This document shows positions 16,716 to 25,300 of a stretch of 64,000 nt of DNA, in pieces. Under the pieces are notes generated by a model. It worked only from the letters and a program-made list of their open reading frames with translations, ran no database searches and was not told the DNA's origin. Positions within the stretch are counted from its first letter, which is position 1; each line of letters begins with the position of its first letter. Origin of the DNA: Pirellula sp. Its GTDB lineage: Bacteria > Planctomycetota > Planctomycetia > Pirellulales > PNKZ01. The position numbers and the translations under genes are program-made. Location of the stretch: positions 744,001 to 808,000 of the forward strand of contig PNKZ01000001.1 of the NCBI GenBank assembly GCA_013822735.1, read 5' to 3'.

Positions 16716-17123
16716 TCACTTCGACGGCGCGTAAGTCGCGTAACAGTTGGGAGTTTCCCAGAGATGCGCCTCGACGATGGGAAACCCTTGGCTTTGCGTG
16801 AAGTCGAAGATGTGCTTGGCGATGTTCTCGGCCGTCGGGTTCTCGTCGAAGAGATAGAGCGGCTCCCCCATTTCGCGCAAGACTTCGACCGCCGGATCAT
16901 CGCGGTGCAGCAGCATCCGATGGTCGAAATTGTCGTCGATCCACTGGCTCACGACCCGCTTGATGTCGGAGAAGTCGAGCACCATGCCCCGGTTGTCGAG
17001 CTTCGGAGCTTCGATGGCGATGATGGCCCGACCGTTGTGGCCGTGCAGATACTTGCACTTGCCGTCGTAGTTGAGCAAGCGATGGCCGTAGCAGAAGTCG
17101 ATTTGGCGGGTGACGCGAAACAT
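16716..17123 (-). CDS. queD: 6-carboxy-5,6,7,8-tetrahydropterin synthase (QueD)
   Basis: 135 residues, the normal size. It converts 7,8-dihydroneopterin triphosphate to 6-carboxytetrahydropterin in the preQ0/queuosine pathway. Zinc ligands H14 (CYGHRL), H27 and H29 (KYLHGHN) and the catalytic Cys23 are in place, as are D67-H68 (FDHR) and the ENPTAENIA segment, with the final Glu in EAHLWETPN. It follows queC on the same strand with 66 bases between, so the two are probably co-transcribed. Confidence 0.93.
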   Translation of the reverse strand: MFRVTRQIDFCYGHRLLNYDGKCKYLHGHNGRAIIAIEAPKLDNRGMVLDFSDIKRVVSQWIDDNFDHRMLLHRDDPAVEVLREMGEPLYLFDENPTAENIAKHIFDFTQSQGFPIVEAHLWETPNCYATYAPSK

Positions 17124-17189
17124 GCGGACGGGACCTCGTCGTTCGAAATAAGAAACAGCGGAACGGGCGACTTGCTCCGAGGGAGCATT

Positions 17190-17897
17190 CTACCGCGCCG
17201 CGGCGTAACGCGTGCGGTCGATCAGTTGCGCGCGGCGAAAAGCTTCGCGACGTTCGGCGCATTTGTTACACACGCCGCAGTGCAGGCCGGCGATCGGCGC
17301 GATACAGGAAAACGTTAATTCCAGCGGAAAATCGCGGCCGATTTGCATCACGTCGTTCTTGTGTAAGGGGGCAAAGGGGCGCGTGATGCGCAGGTTGCCG
17401 GTGGTCGCCAGATTGAGCGACTGCTCGAAGCCGTGGAAGAATTCGGGCGTGGCGTCGGCGAACGGATTCGAGCCGAGCGGGGCCAGCGCGAGTTCGTCGA
17501 TGCCGTTGAGGCCGCACCACACCGCGGCCTTGATGACGAGCAGGGCGTTGCGCGCCGGCAGATACACGGCCTCGTCGGGCGTCGCGGCGTCGGGCACGTC
17601 GCGCCCCGTCACGCTCCAGTGATCGCGATACACGTCCGTGAGCGGCATCTCAAACTCGACCAACGGGCGCAGCAGATCCGAAGCAAAGTGGTCGAGCAGA
17701 CGACGCAGCGCGGCAAGTTCGTGCTGTTCCCAGAAGAGCCCGGCCCGGACGTAGAACGGCTGGACGCGCCGCCCTTCGCCCAGCAGTTTGCCGAGCAAGA
17801 TCCCGCTATCGAGGCCGCCGCTGACGAGCAGCCCGACGGTCGGCGAAGGCCCCGAGTTCGGCTGCGCTGCGTTCGGCGGGTGCGGAGTCGAGATCAT
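17190..17897 (-). CDS. queC: 7-cyano-7-deazaguanine synthase (QueC)
   Basis: 235 residues. An ATP-pyrophosphatase that turns 7-carboxy-7-deazaguanine into preQ0. The PP-loop SGGLDS is at residues 26-31, and the zinc site C198-C207-C210-C213 (IAGLHCGVCNKC) is at the C terminus. The ATG at 17897 places the PP-loop at the usual distance from the N terminus. Upstream of queD on the same strand. The product could feed queuosine in tRNA; no queE, queF or tgt gene is in this window. Confidence 0.9.
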   Translation of the reverse strand: MISTPHPPNAAQPNSGPSPTVGLLVSGGLDSGILLGKLLGEGRRVQPFYVRAGLFWEQHELAALRRLLDHFASDLLRPLVEFEMPLTDVYRDHWSVTGRDVPDAATPDEAVYLPARNALLVIKAAVWCGLNGIDELALAPLGSNPFADATPEFFHGFEQSLNLATTGNLRITRPFAPLHKNDVMQIGRDFPLELTFSCIAPIAGLHCGVCNKCAERREAFRRAQLIDRTRYAAAR

Positions 17898-18219
17898 TCC
17901 GAGGAGGTTCTGCCGGGGGAAACGGGGTGGGAAAGGTCCGTTGTTGCACTGCCGGCGAGCCGCATCGCTCGCCCTCTCCTGCGATTGTAGATGGTTCGAC
18001 CGGCTCGGGGAGTGAGAACCGGCCCGGAAAGGGCTTCCGCTGCCGCTGCTGACCTTGTTCGGCCGACGGCAAAATCCTACACTCCCGCCCCCGTAATAGC
18101 GGCGGTTTGCGGGCTCAATTTAACGCTGGTTCCGGCCTTAACGACGGCGATGGTAAGGCCGTCGGTGCAAATCACTTAAACCACGCATTTTCCTTGAATT
18201 CAACCTGGGGCTTCTTAAA
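17898..18219. other. Intergenic region between divergent queC and an envelope gene
   Basis: About 320 bases with no convincing gene. A hairpin CGGCCTTA/TAAGGCCG (18133-18161) lies 58 bases before the 18220 start and could be regulatory. I looked for a preQ1-type riboswitch upstream of queC and could not make a convincing one by eye. Confidence 0.4.
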
Positions 18220-18621
18220 ATGAATAGTGTAAGCGCTCCCGTTTTCCTTACGCCTTCAGTAGTTAGGCCTCGTCTAACGGCTGCGGTCGGCGGGGCCTTG
18301 CTGAGTGCGATTCTAACCGTCGTAGCCTTGGGGTTTCTCCCGTCAGGCTCGTCTGCGCATGCCGACCCGATGTCGACATGGCAGCCGGGATCCGGCAGCG
18401 AGTTGATTACCTCGGTGACTCCGGCGGGTGAGAATCGGCAGCTCGTCACGATGATCGATCCGCGCACGCGCGTCATGGCCGTGTATCTGATCGACGGCGC
18501 GTCGGGCGAAGTCTCGTTGAAGAGCGTGCGCGCTTTCCAGTGGGATTTGCAGTTGGCGGAGTTTAACGGCACGAGTCCGCTTCCACGCGAGATTCGTTCC
18601 TTAGTCGAACAACATCGGTAG
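18220..18621 (+). CDS. Conserved small membrane-anchored protein, function unknown
   Basis: 133 residues with one N-terminal hydrophobic helix (about 22-43) that may be a signal anchor or signal peptide. It ends with a small conserved-looking domain: LVTMIDPRTRVMAVYLID, VSLKSVRAFQWDLQLAEFNGTSPLPREIRSLV. I recall the phrase 'WDLQ...EFNGTSPLPREIR' from small planctomycete proteins, but give no function. It is 94 bases upstream of the HTH/membrane gene on the same strand, possibly co-transcribed. Confidence 0.7.
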   Translation: MNSVSAPVFLTPSVVRPRLTAAVGGALLSAILTVVALGFLPSGSSAHADPMSTWQPGSGSELITSVTPAGENRQLVTMIDPRTRVMAVYLIDGASGEVSLKSVRAFQWDLQLAEFNGTSPLPREIRSLVEQHR

Positions 18622-18715
18622 CTTCCCGAACGCGGTGCTTCGTGCGCCTCTTCGCGGAGGCGCCAGGACATACGACCTTCCAAGGTCGGCGCAGCCCGCG
18701 GAGATTGCAATCGTT

Positions 18716-19906
18716 ATGGCCGGAAAACTGATCACTCTCGAAGAAGCGGCTCACATCCTCGGCGTCTCGGCGTCCGAAGTGGGTGAAATGCGGCAACGTC
18801 AGGAGATTTACGGCTACCGCGACGGCGGCAGCTGGAAATTTAAGCAAGACGAAGTCGAACGCTTGGCCACGGATCGTTCCGGGATGTCGCCCGCCGCCGG
18901 CGGCTCCGGAATTCTTCCGGTCGATCTCGACGGCGGCGATCAAGTCGTGCTCAGCGAATTCGAGCTCGGCGACTCGGGTCCCGGCTCAAGCACCGTGATC
19001 GGCGGCGGCTCGAAGAAGCCCGACAGCGATTTGAAACTAAACACCGACTCCGGCCTCGACTTGGCCGGCTCTTCTGATTTGTTCCTAGCCGGCGACTCCG
19101 TTTTGTCGTCGACCAGCAAGGGTAAAGGCAAAGACAAGGCCGGCGACTCGTCGGACGCCTCGAATGTGCTCGGCGGCGGCGGTTCGAGCCTCGATATCCT
19201 CGGCAGCGACGTGCGCTTAGCCGGCGATTCCAACGTGCTCAGCGGCTCGGCTCCGCTCCCCGGCGGCTCGATGGCCGCGGGCAAGACGATGCTCACCGCC
19301 GAACTTGCGGAAAAGTCCGCGCCCGAGTCATCGATCAAGCTCACGATGCGCGACTCGGAAAGCGTGTTCGGCGATTCCGGCAGCGACGTCACGCACAACG
19401 TCGGCGGCAGCGGCATCAACCTGCTTGGCCCGCAAGACAGCGGCATGCTGCTCGACGATTTGGATCTCTCCGGCGCAAGCGGCTTGGCCCAAGCGATTGG
19501 GGACGATTCGGAAATTAAGGGCGACGACGACTTCCTCCTGACGCCTTCGAGCGAAGGGGGCGAAGATTCGATGGACAGCGGTTCGCAGGTGATCGCGCTC
19601 GACGGCGATTACGGCGACGATGCCACGGCCACGTTGCTCGCCGGCGACGTGCCCGGCTTGAGCGCGGCGCTGGGCAACGAAGGCATGATGATGGGGGGCG
19701 GCGGCGGTGCGATGTCTTCCGGCTACGGCACCGTGCCCGACACGCACTTCGGCGTCGGCTCGGTCGTCGGACTTACGTTTTGCACGATCTTCATGGCGCT
19801 TACGGGCATCATGATGTACGACATTATTCGCTCCATGTGGAGTTGGGATACGCCGATGTCGGTGAGCAGCTCGCTCATGGACATGATCCCCGGCGTGCGT
19901 AACTAG
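18716..19906 (+). CDS. Excisionase/MerR-type DNA-binding domain protein with C-terminal membrane helix
   Basis: 396 residues from ATG 18716 (MAGKLITLEEAAHILGVS); an upstream in-frame extension is Arg-rich and unlikely. Residues 4-55 match the helix-turn-helix 17/excisionase fold (LEEAAHILGVSASEV, then YRDGGSWKFKQDEVERL). Residues ~60-340 are a long acidic, Asp/Ser/Gly/Leu-rich stretch with repeated 'LAGDS' and 'GSDV' type units. A single hydrophobic helix at ~355-380 (VVGLTFCTIFMALTGIMMYDI) follows. The protein would place a DNA-binding-like domain on the cytoplasmic side through a disordered tether. Role unknown; the fold may bind protein rather than DNA here. Confidence 0.75.
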   Translation: MAGKLITLEEAAHILGVSASEVGEMRQRQEIYGYRDGGSWKFKQDEVERLATDRSGMSPAAGGSGILPVDLDGGDQVVLSEFELGDSGPGSSTVIGGGSKKPDSDLKLNTDSGLDLAGSSDLFLAGDSVLSSTSKGKGKDKAGDSSDASNVLGGGGSSLDILGSDVRLAGDSNVLSGSAPLPGGSMAAGKTMLTAELAEKSAPESSIKLTMRDSESVFGDSGSDVTHNVGGSGINLLGPQDSGMLLDDLDLSGASGLAQAIGDDSEIKGDDDFLLTPSSEGGEDSMDSGSQVIALDGDYGDDATATLLAGDVPGLSAALGNEGMMMGGGGGAMSSGYGTVPDTHFGVGSVVGLTFCTIFMALTGIMMYDIIRSMWSWDTPMSVSSSLMDMIPGVRN

Positions 19907-19997
19907 AAACACGAAGAACGAAATGTGCGGGCGGCAAGATGCCGCCGAGCGCCGCGAGCATGTTTCGCGGCGTCGGGTGTTCGAAAGGAATCGAACG

Positions 19998-20819
19998 ATG
20001 CAGACAAGAATCCATGCCGCAATAATCGTCGCGACGCTCTGCGTCGCGCCTCCGCTTCTCAGCGGCTGCGGCTATGTGCCGAAAACGCAGTTCAACGCGT
20101 GCGAATCGCAAGCCCGTATTTTGAGCGAGCAGAGCAAAGCGCAGTTGGCCGAGATCGCAAATCTCAAGAGTCACTCCAAGAAGCTTGAAGACGATCTCCT
20201 CAAGGCCGAGAAGGAACTCGCGGCGGCGCAGCGCGGCACCGACGCCGATCGCAAACGACTCGCCAATTTGCAAGTCGAACGCGAGAAGGTCCAAGATCAA
20301 GTGAAGGGCTTGGTTCGCGGCGCGACGCTCACCGGCATCGTTCCCGTGCGCGACGACGAAATCGAACGGCTCATGAAGCAGTTTCCGTTGTTGCGTTTCG
20401 ATGCCGCGACCGGCGCCTACAAGCTCGACGCCGAGCTGGCGTTTCAAGGGGACGAAGTACGGATCACGCCGGAGTCGCAAAAGCTGCTCAACGAATTTGC
20501 CGCCTTGTTTGCGGAGCCGGGCACGCGCGATCTACGCGTCTTGGTCGTGGGGCGCACCCCGCCGGCGGAGGCTGCCGAAGTTCGCGGCGCGGAACATCGC
20601 CTCGGCGCGGAACGGGCTCTGGCCGTGGCCGACTACCTGCGTAAGGTGGGCTTGCGCGGCGAACAGATCGGCGTCAGCGGGCTCGGCGCGCAGGCCGACC
20701 CCGCGGGCAAGACCCCGCCTCCGGCGGCTGCCGGCAAACCGCGCCGGGTCGACATCTTCGTGATGGGGAAGAAGACCCCGATCGTCGGTTGGGACGATCT
20801 CTCGACGGGCCGCTTTTAG
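19998..20819 (+). CDS. OmpA-like lipoprotein with coiled coil
   Basis: 273 residues. The ATG at 19998 follows an AAAGGA ribosome-binding site and begins a lipoprotein signal peptide ending in LLSGC (lipobox, acylated Cys). Residues ~35-110 form a Lys/Glu/Leu coiled coil, and the C-terminal ~120 residues resemble the OmpA/Pal peptidoglycan-binding domain (RVLVVGRTPP, RLGAERALAVADYLRK, ISVSGLGA-like segment, KPRRVDIFV). Such proteins tie the outer membrane to the cell wall. Located 91 bases after the HTH/membrane gene. Confidence 0.82.
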   Translation: MQTRIHAAIIVATLCVAPPLLSGCGYVPKTQFNACESQARILSEQSKAQLAEIANLKSHSKKLEDDLLKAEKELAAAQRGTDADRKRLANLQVEREKVQDQVKGLVRGATLTGIVPVRDDEIERLMKQFPLLRFDAATGAYKLDAELAFQGDEVRITPESQKLLNEFAALFAEPGTRDLRVLVVGRTPPAEAAEVRGAEHRLGAERALAVADYLRKVGLRGEQIGVSGLGAQADPAGKTPPPAAAGKPRRVDIFVMGKKTPIVGWDDLSTGRF

Positions 20820-20887
20820 AGCTTTGCCGGCGGATCGGCGTTCGGCGATTGGCGGGAAAATACCGTCGCCGGCGCGGCATTCGCCCG

Positions 20888-20918
20888 CTCGACGAACGGC
20901 TCTACGGCTCCCTATAAT
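20888..20918 (+). promoter_or_regulatory. Possible sigma70-type promoter
   Basis: A perfect TATAAT at 20913-20918 with a weak CTCGAC at 20888-20893 (19-base spacing). It lies about 110 bases upstream of the 21028 lipoprotein gene. The -10 match is striking in GC-rich DNA; the -35 is poor. Confidence 0.35.
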
Positions 20919-21027
20919 GAACCGTACGTTCGAACCGCCTCTTTCGGGACCTGACGACTCGAATCCTGCCTGAGCTCGTCGCTCCCGCGAACGTCTAACC
21001 GGTAAAGCGGAGTTGCCCGAGGATGGA

Positions 21028-22305
21028 ATGTTTCCATCGCCGCGCCTCCGGACTCGCCGCGCTCCGGAGTTTCTTGTGATTTTCCGCTTTGCCCGCGTTG
21101 CGCTTGCCTATTTCCATGCGATTTCCCGCGAGCGCTCGGGTCCTCGCCTGTTGCTGCCCTGCGTCGCTTGGTGCGGTCTCGCCTTGTGCGTGGTCGCCGG
21201 CTGCCGCAAACAGGAACAGATCACGACCGAGATCGAGCCGCATCTCACCGGCATGTTTGAACCGCAGCGCGAGCCCGCCTCCGCGCCGGGCCGGCTCGTC
21301 GGCGTGTTGCTCAATCACGCCGACGAAACGTGGTTCTTCAAAGTCTTGGGGCCGGATGACGCCGTGCGGCGGCAAGTGTCGCAGATTAAAGGGTTTCTCG
21401 TCGGCCTGAAGTTCGACGGCAACACGCCGAAGTGGAAGCTCCCCGACGGCTGGCGCGAGCAACGTGATAACCCCAACCGGTTCGCGACGTTGCTGCTCGA
21501 CGATTCGACGCCGCCGCTGGAGCTGGCCGTGTCGAAGTTTCCCGGCGGGCAGGACGTCGCCGCCAACATCAATCGCTGGCGCGGCCAACTCGGCCTGCCG
21601 CCGCAACCCGCCGACGAGGCGAAGCTGTCGATCGTCGAACTGAAGACCGCCGCCGGACCGGCGCAATATGTCGAGCTCTCGGGCACCTACACGCCGGAAG
21701 CCGCGGCCATGCCGCCTTTTGCCGGCGGGGCGCGGCCGGACGGCAAGCCGGGCGTCGGGCCGGGCGTCGGGCCAGTACGGGACGAAGCGAAGAATGAACC
21801 TTTGCCCGCCGGTCATCCGCCTGTGGGCCCAATGCCCGGCGGTCAGGCGCCTGCGGGTAAAGCCGCGCCCAAGACCGCTTCCGCCGGACCGGTGCAATAC
21901 GTTGCGCCGGCCGATTGGGCGTCGGTGCCGCCGTCGCAATTCAACCTGGCCGCGTTCAACGTGAGCGAAGGAGCGGAAAAGCTCCGCATCACGATTAGCG
22001 ACGCCCAAGGAGATTTGCTTTCCAACATCAATCGTTGGCGCGGGCAGGAGCTGAGTCTGCCGCCGATCGATGCCGATCAATTGGAAACCGCCGTCACGAA
22101 GATGAAGGTCGGCGGGCGCGATGCGAGCTTCGTCGAACTCATCGGCTCGGCCAACCCTGGTCCGCAGCAAGCGATCTTCGTGGTCGTCGTGCCGCAAGCC
22201 TCGGGCAGTTCATGGTTCTTGAAATTGAAAGGTGACGCGCCGCTGGCACAGCGTCGCCGCGAAGAGTTTGCGCGGTTCTTGGCATCGTTGAAGTTCGCCG
22301 ATTGA
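21028..22305 (+). CDS. Putative lipoprotein with two permuted copies of one domain
   Basis: About 425 residues. The start is uncertain: ATG 21028, TTG 21013 and GTG 21076 are in frame. A hydrophobic segment ending in VVAGC suggests a lipoprotein signal about 60 residues in. The mature part holds one motif set twice. First comes WFFKVLGP...QIKGFLVGLKF then PDGWRE..., NINRWRGQLGLPPQ and YVELSGTYT. Later come PADWAS, NINRWRGQELSLPP, SFVELIG and a final SSWFLKLKGD...FARFLASLKF. The WFFK/WFLK element opens the first copy but closes the second. A Pro/Gly-rich linker (~230-290) separates them. Function unknown; likely envelope protein. Confidence 0.7.
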   Translation: MFPSPRLRTRRAPEFLVIFRFARVALAYFHAISRERSGPRLLLPCVAWCGLALCVVAGCRKQEQITTEIEPHLTGMFEPQREPASAPGRLVGVLLNHADETWFFKVLGPDDAVRRQVSQIKGFLVGLKFDGNTPKWKLPDGWREQRDNPNRFATLLLDDSTPPLELAVSKFPGGQDVAANINRWRGQLGLPPQPADEAKLSIVELKTAAGPAQYVELSGTYTPEAAAMPPFAGGARPDGKPGVGPGVGPVRDEAKNEPLPAGHPPVGPMPGGQAPAGKAAPKTASAGPVQYVAPADWASVPPSQFNLAAFNVSEGAEKLRITISDAQGDLLSNINRWRGQELSLPPIDADQLETAVTKMKVGGRDASFVELIGSANPGPQQAIFVVVVPQASGSSWFLKLKGDAPLAQRRREEFARFLASLKFAD

Positions 22306-22386
22306 CGGCCGAGTCGTAGGTCTGAATCCCGAATAACGAAGGTTTCCGCGTAGATTCCGCTGGACTCGCGCGGTGGAGAATGAGCG

Positions 22387-25300
22387 ATGGCATTGGATAT
22401 CGAAGCGCAAGACAAGCCTTATTCGGCCTCCCCGGCGCGCCCCGCTCCGGAGCCTGCTCTCTGGCCCGCGCTGCGGCGCCTGTTCATGCCGCTGGCTTCG
22501 TTGAAGCTCACGGTGGCGCTCTTCGCCGCGGCGATCTTTCTCGTGTTCGCCGGTACTCTCGCGCAGAAAGAAGTCGACGTTTGGGATGTCATTGAGTATT
22601 GGTTTCGCATTGATGAGCGGAACCTGTTCAACACCGAGGCGCCGTACTTCCATCCGAGCGAACTCTTCGTGCGCATTCCGTTGCGCATCTTTTGCATCGA
22701 TTTATTGTGGCCGTCGTTCATCGGCACGCCGGATGTCGGCAACGCCGGCCTTTGGTTCCCGCGCGGCTGGTTGATCGGCCTGTTGATGGGCGTCAACCTG
22801 CTGGCGGCCCACACCGTGCGCTTTACGGTGCAAACGCGCGGTACACGGCTCTTTGCAGGGCTCGGCGTGCTGGCGCTGGGTTGCCTCGCGACCTATGCCG
22901 CCATCGAAAGCGGCTCGAGCGAAGGACGCATCCTCGGCGGCGCCATCTTCGGTTGGGAGACCATCTGGAAGCTGTTGCTCGTCGGCCTTGCCGCGTGCGG
23001 CTTCCTTTCCGGTTCGTACGCTTTTCTCGCGCCGCGCGATCGCGCGTTCCAGCGCATCGGTGCCGGAGTGTTTGCGGCTGCGGCGCTGTTGTGCGTGGCC
23101 GGAGCCGTCTACTACCAACGCACCGTCGGTCAATCGTTTCTGCAGCCCGAGTCGATGCGCATTCTGTGGCAGCTTCTCAAGGGAGGCGGCGCAGGCCTGC
23201 TGCTGCTCGCCGGTTGCGTGCTCGTCTTCAAGAAGCGCGCCGGGATCGTGCTGTTGCACGGCGGCATCGGCTTGATTTTCTTGTACGAAGTCGTCGTCGG
23301 CACCTCGCACAAAGAGTCGCAGATGACCATCGTCGAAGGAGAGAGCAGCAACTGGACGCAAGACGTCCATAGCCCCGAGCTCGCCATCATTCTCCCGGGC
23401 GCGAAAGACGACCTCGTCACGAAGGTCCCCAAGCGATTGCTCGGCGAAGGTTCGACGGTGAGCGACGTGGAACTGCCGTTCGATTTCAAGGTCGTGAAGT
23501 ATTATCGCAACGCCAACATTCGGCGCAAGGGCCCGTTCGAGCCGACCCTAGCGACGGCGGGGGCCGGCATGTCGCGCGCGGTTGTGGAATTGCCGCCGAG
23601 CGTCGGCGCGAGCGGCGGCGGCGAAGTCGATACCCCTGCGATGTTCGTCGAACTGTTCGACAAGCGCAACGGCGGCAAGAACGTCGGCACGTATCTCGTG
23701 TCGGTACTCATCAGCTCGCCGCAACGGCTCCCAATCATCGACGAGAAGTCGGGCAAGCCGTACGAGATCGCCTTTCGCTTCCAACGCGATTACAAGCCGT
23801 ACACCATTGCGGCCAAGGAAGTGCGCGCCGACCACTACGTAGCGAGTAGCCGGCCGAAGAACTACTCGTCGACCGTTCGCGTGCTCGATCCCGAGCGCAA
23901 CATCGATCGTGAAGAACTGATCCGCATGAACAGCCCGATGCGCTTCGCCGGCGAGACGTTCTACCAGAGCGGCTACAAAGAAATCGAAGGCCACCGCGTA
24001 ACGACGCTGCAAGTCGTCGACAACGCGGGCTGGATGTTGCCGTACGTCTCCTGCATGATCGTCGCCGTCGGCATGTTGGCGCAGTTCGGCAGCGTCCTTT
24101 CACGGTTCTTGGCGCGCCGTCAGCAGGCGCAAGTCCGCGATACGGAATACGCCGAAGCGGCCCAGGTCGCCGAACGCAAAGGGAAGCGGGGCAAGACGCA
24201 CGAGCATTTCCACGTCGCCGCCCCGCGCAAGACCGGCGTCGGGCCGAGCGTCATCGTTGATGAAGGGCCCGCGCCCGGCAGTTGGTGGATGCCGGCGTTG
24301 ATTGTTGCGCTCCTCGTCGTGTTTCTCGGCTACACCGCGCGTCCGCAAGGGGCCGACGACCGCGGCATGCAACTCGGCGAGTTCGCCAAGCTCCCCATCG
24401 CGGCCGACGCGCGCGTGAAGCCGTACGACGCGCTGGCCCGCAGCACGTTGGTTTATCTTTCGCAGAAGCAAACGTTTAAGTTCAACCCGGCCGATAAGAA
24501 CGAGCGCGCGAAGCCGGCCGTGCGCTGGTTGCTCGACGTGATGGCGGGCATTCCCGCGGTCGACGATTACAGAGTGTTTCGCATTGAGAACGACGATCTG
24601 GTGCGCACGCTCGGCCTCGAGACCGATCCGAGCCTCTGCTACTCCTGGAAGCAACTCTTCCAGAAGAAGCATCCCGGCAAGGCCGGCGAGAAGGAACTTT
24701 CGGAACTTGAGTACCAGTTGCAACTCTCCGCGGAAAAGGAGAAACGCAAGGAGACCGGCGCGTTCGAACGCGAGCTCGGCGAACTCGAGGCCCGCATTCT
24801 GTCGTATCGCCTGCTGCTGCTGGCGTTCGACGATCCCGCGCGGACGTTATCGTTCGACGCGCAGAAAATTGTCGACGACGCCGATGCGCTGGAGCGCAAG
24901 GTCCACGAAAACTCGATTCGGCTTTTGGAGATGCTGAGCGACTCGGAGCGGCTCAAGACCGACGAGCGGAAATTGGCGCTCGCGGTGCACCTTAATGAAG
25001 GCAATTGGGAATCGGCCTTCGAAGCTCAGCTGCAACGCTTCATTCGCGCTCCCGAGCACAAGCTCGAGGTCGACCTGATGCGGGTCGGCATCGATCGCCT
25101 GATGGAGACGGTTGCGGAGATCGCGCAAGACAAATCGGTCGACCCCGACACGATGGCCCGCCTGCAACGCGCGGCCCGGTCGGCGCTGAAGTTCCATGAT
25201 ATGCTCGAGGCGCGCGACGCCGGCAAGTCGAAGCCCGGCGAGGGAGAGCAGAAGTACTTCGCCGTGATCGACGCCTACCGTGCCGGAAGCGCCGAGAAGT

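Noticed and set aside
17898-18219. preQ1 riboswitch upstream of queC
   Set aside because: No convincing H-type pseudoknot or C-rich loop could be seen on the minus strand; left as plain intergenic.
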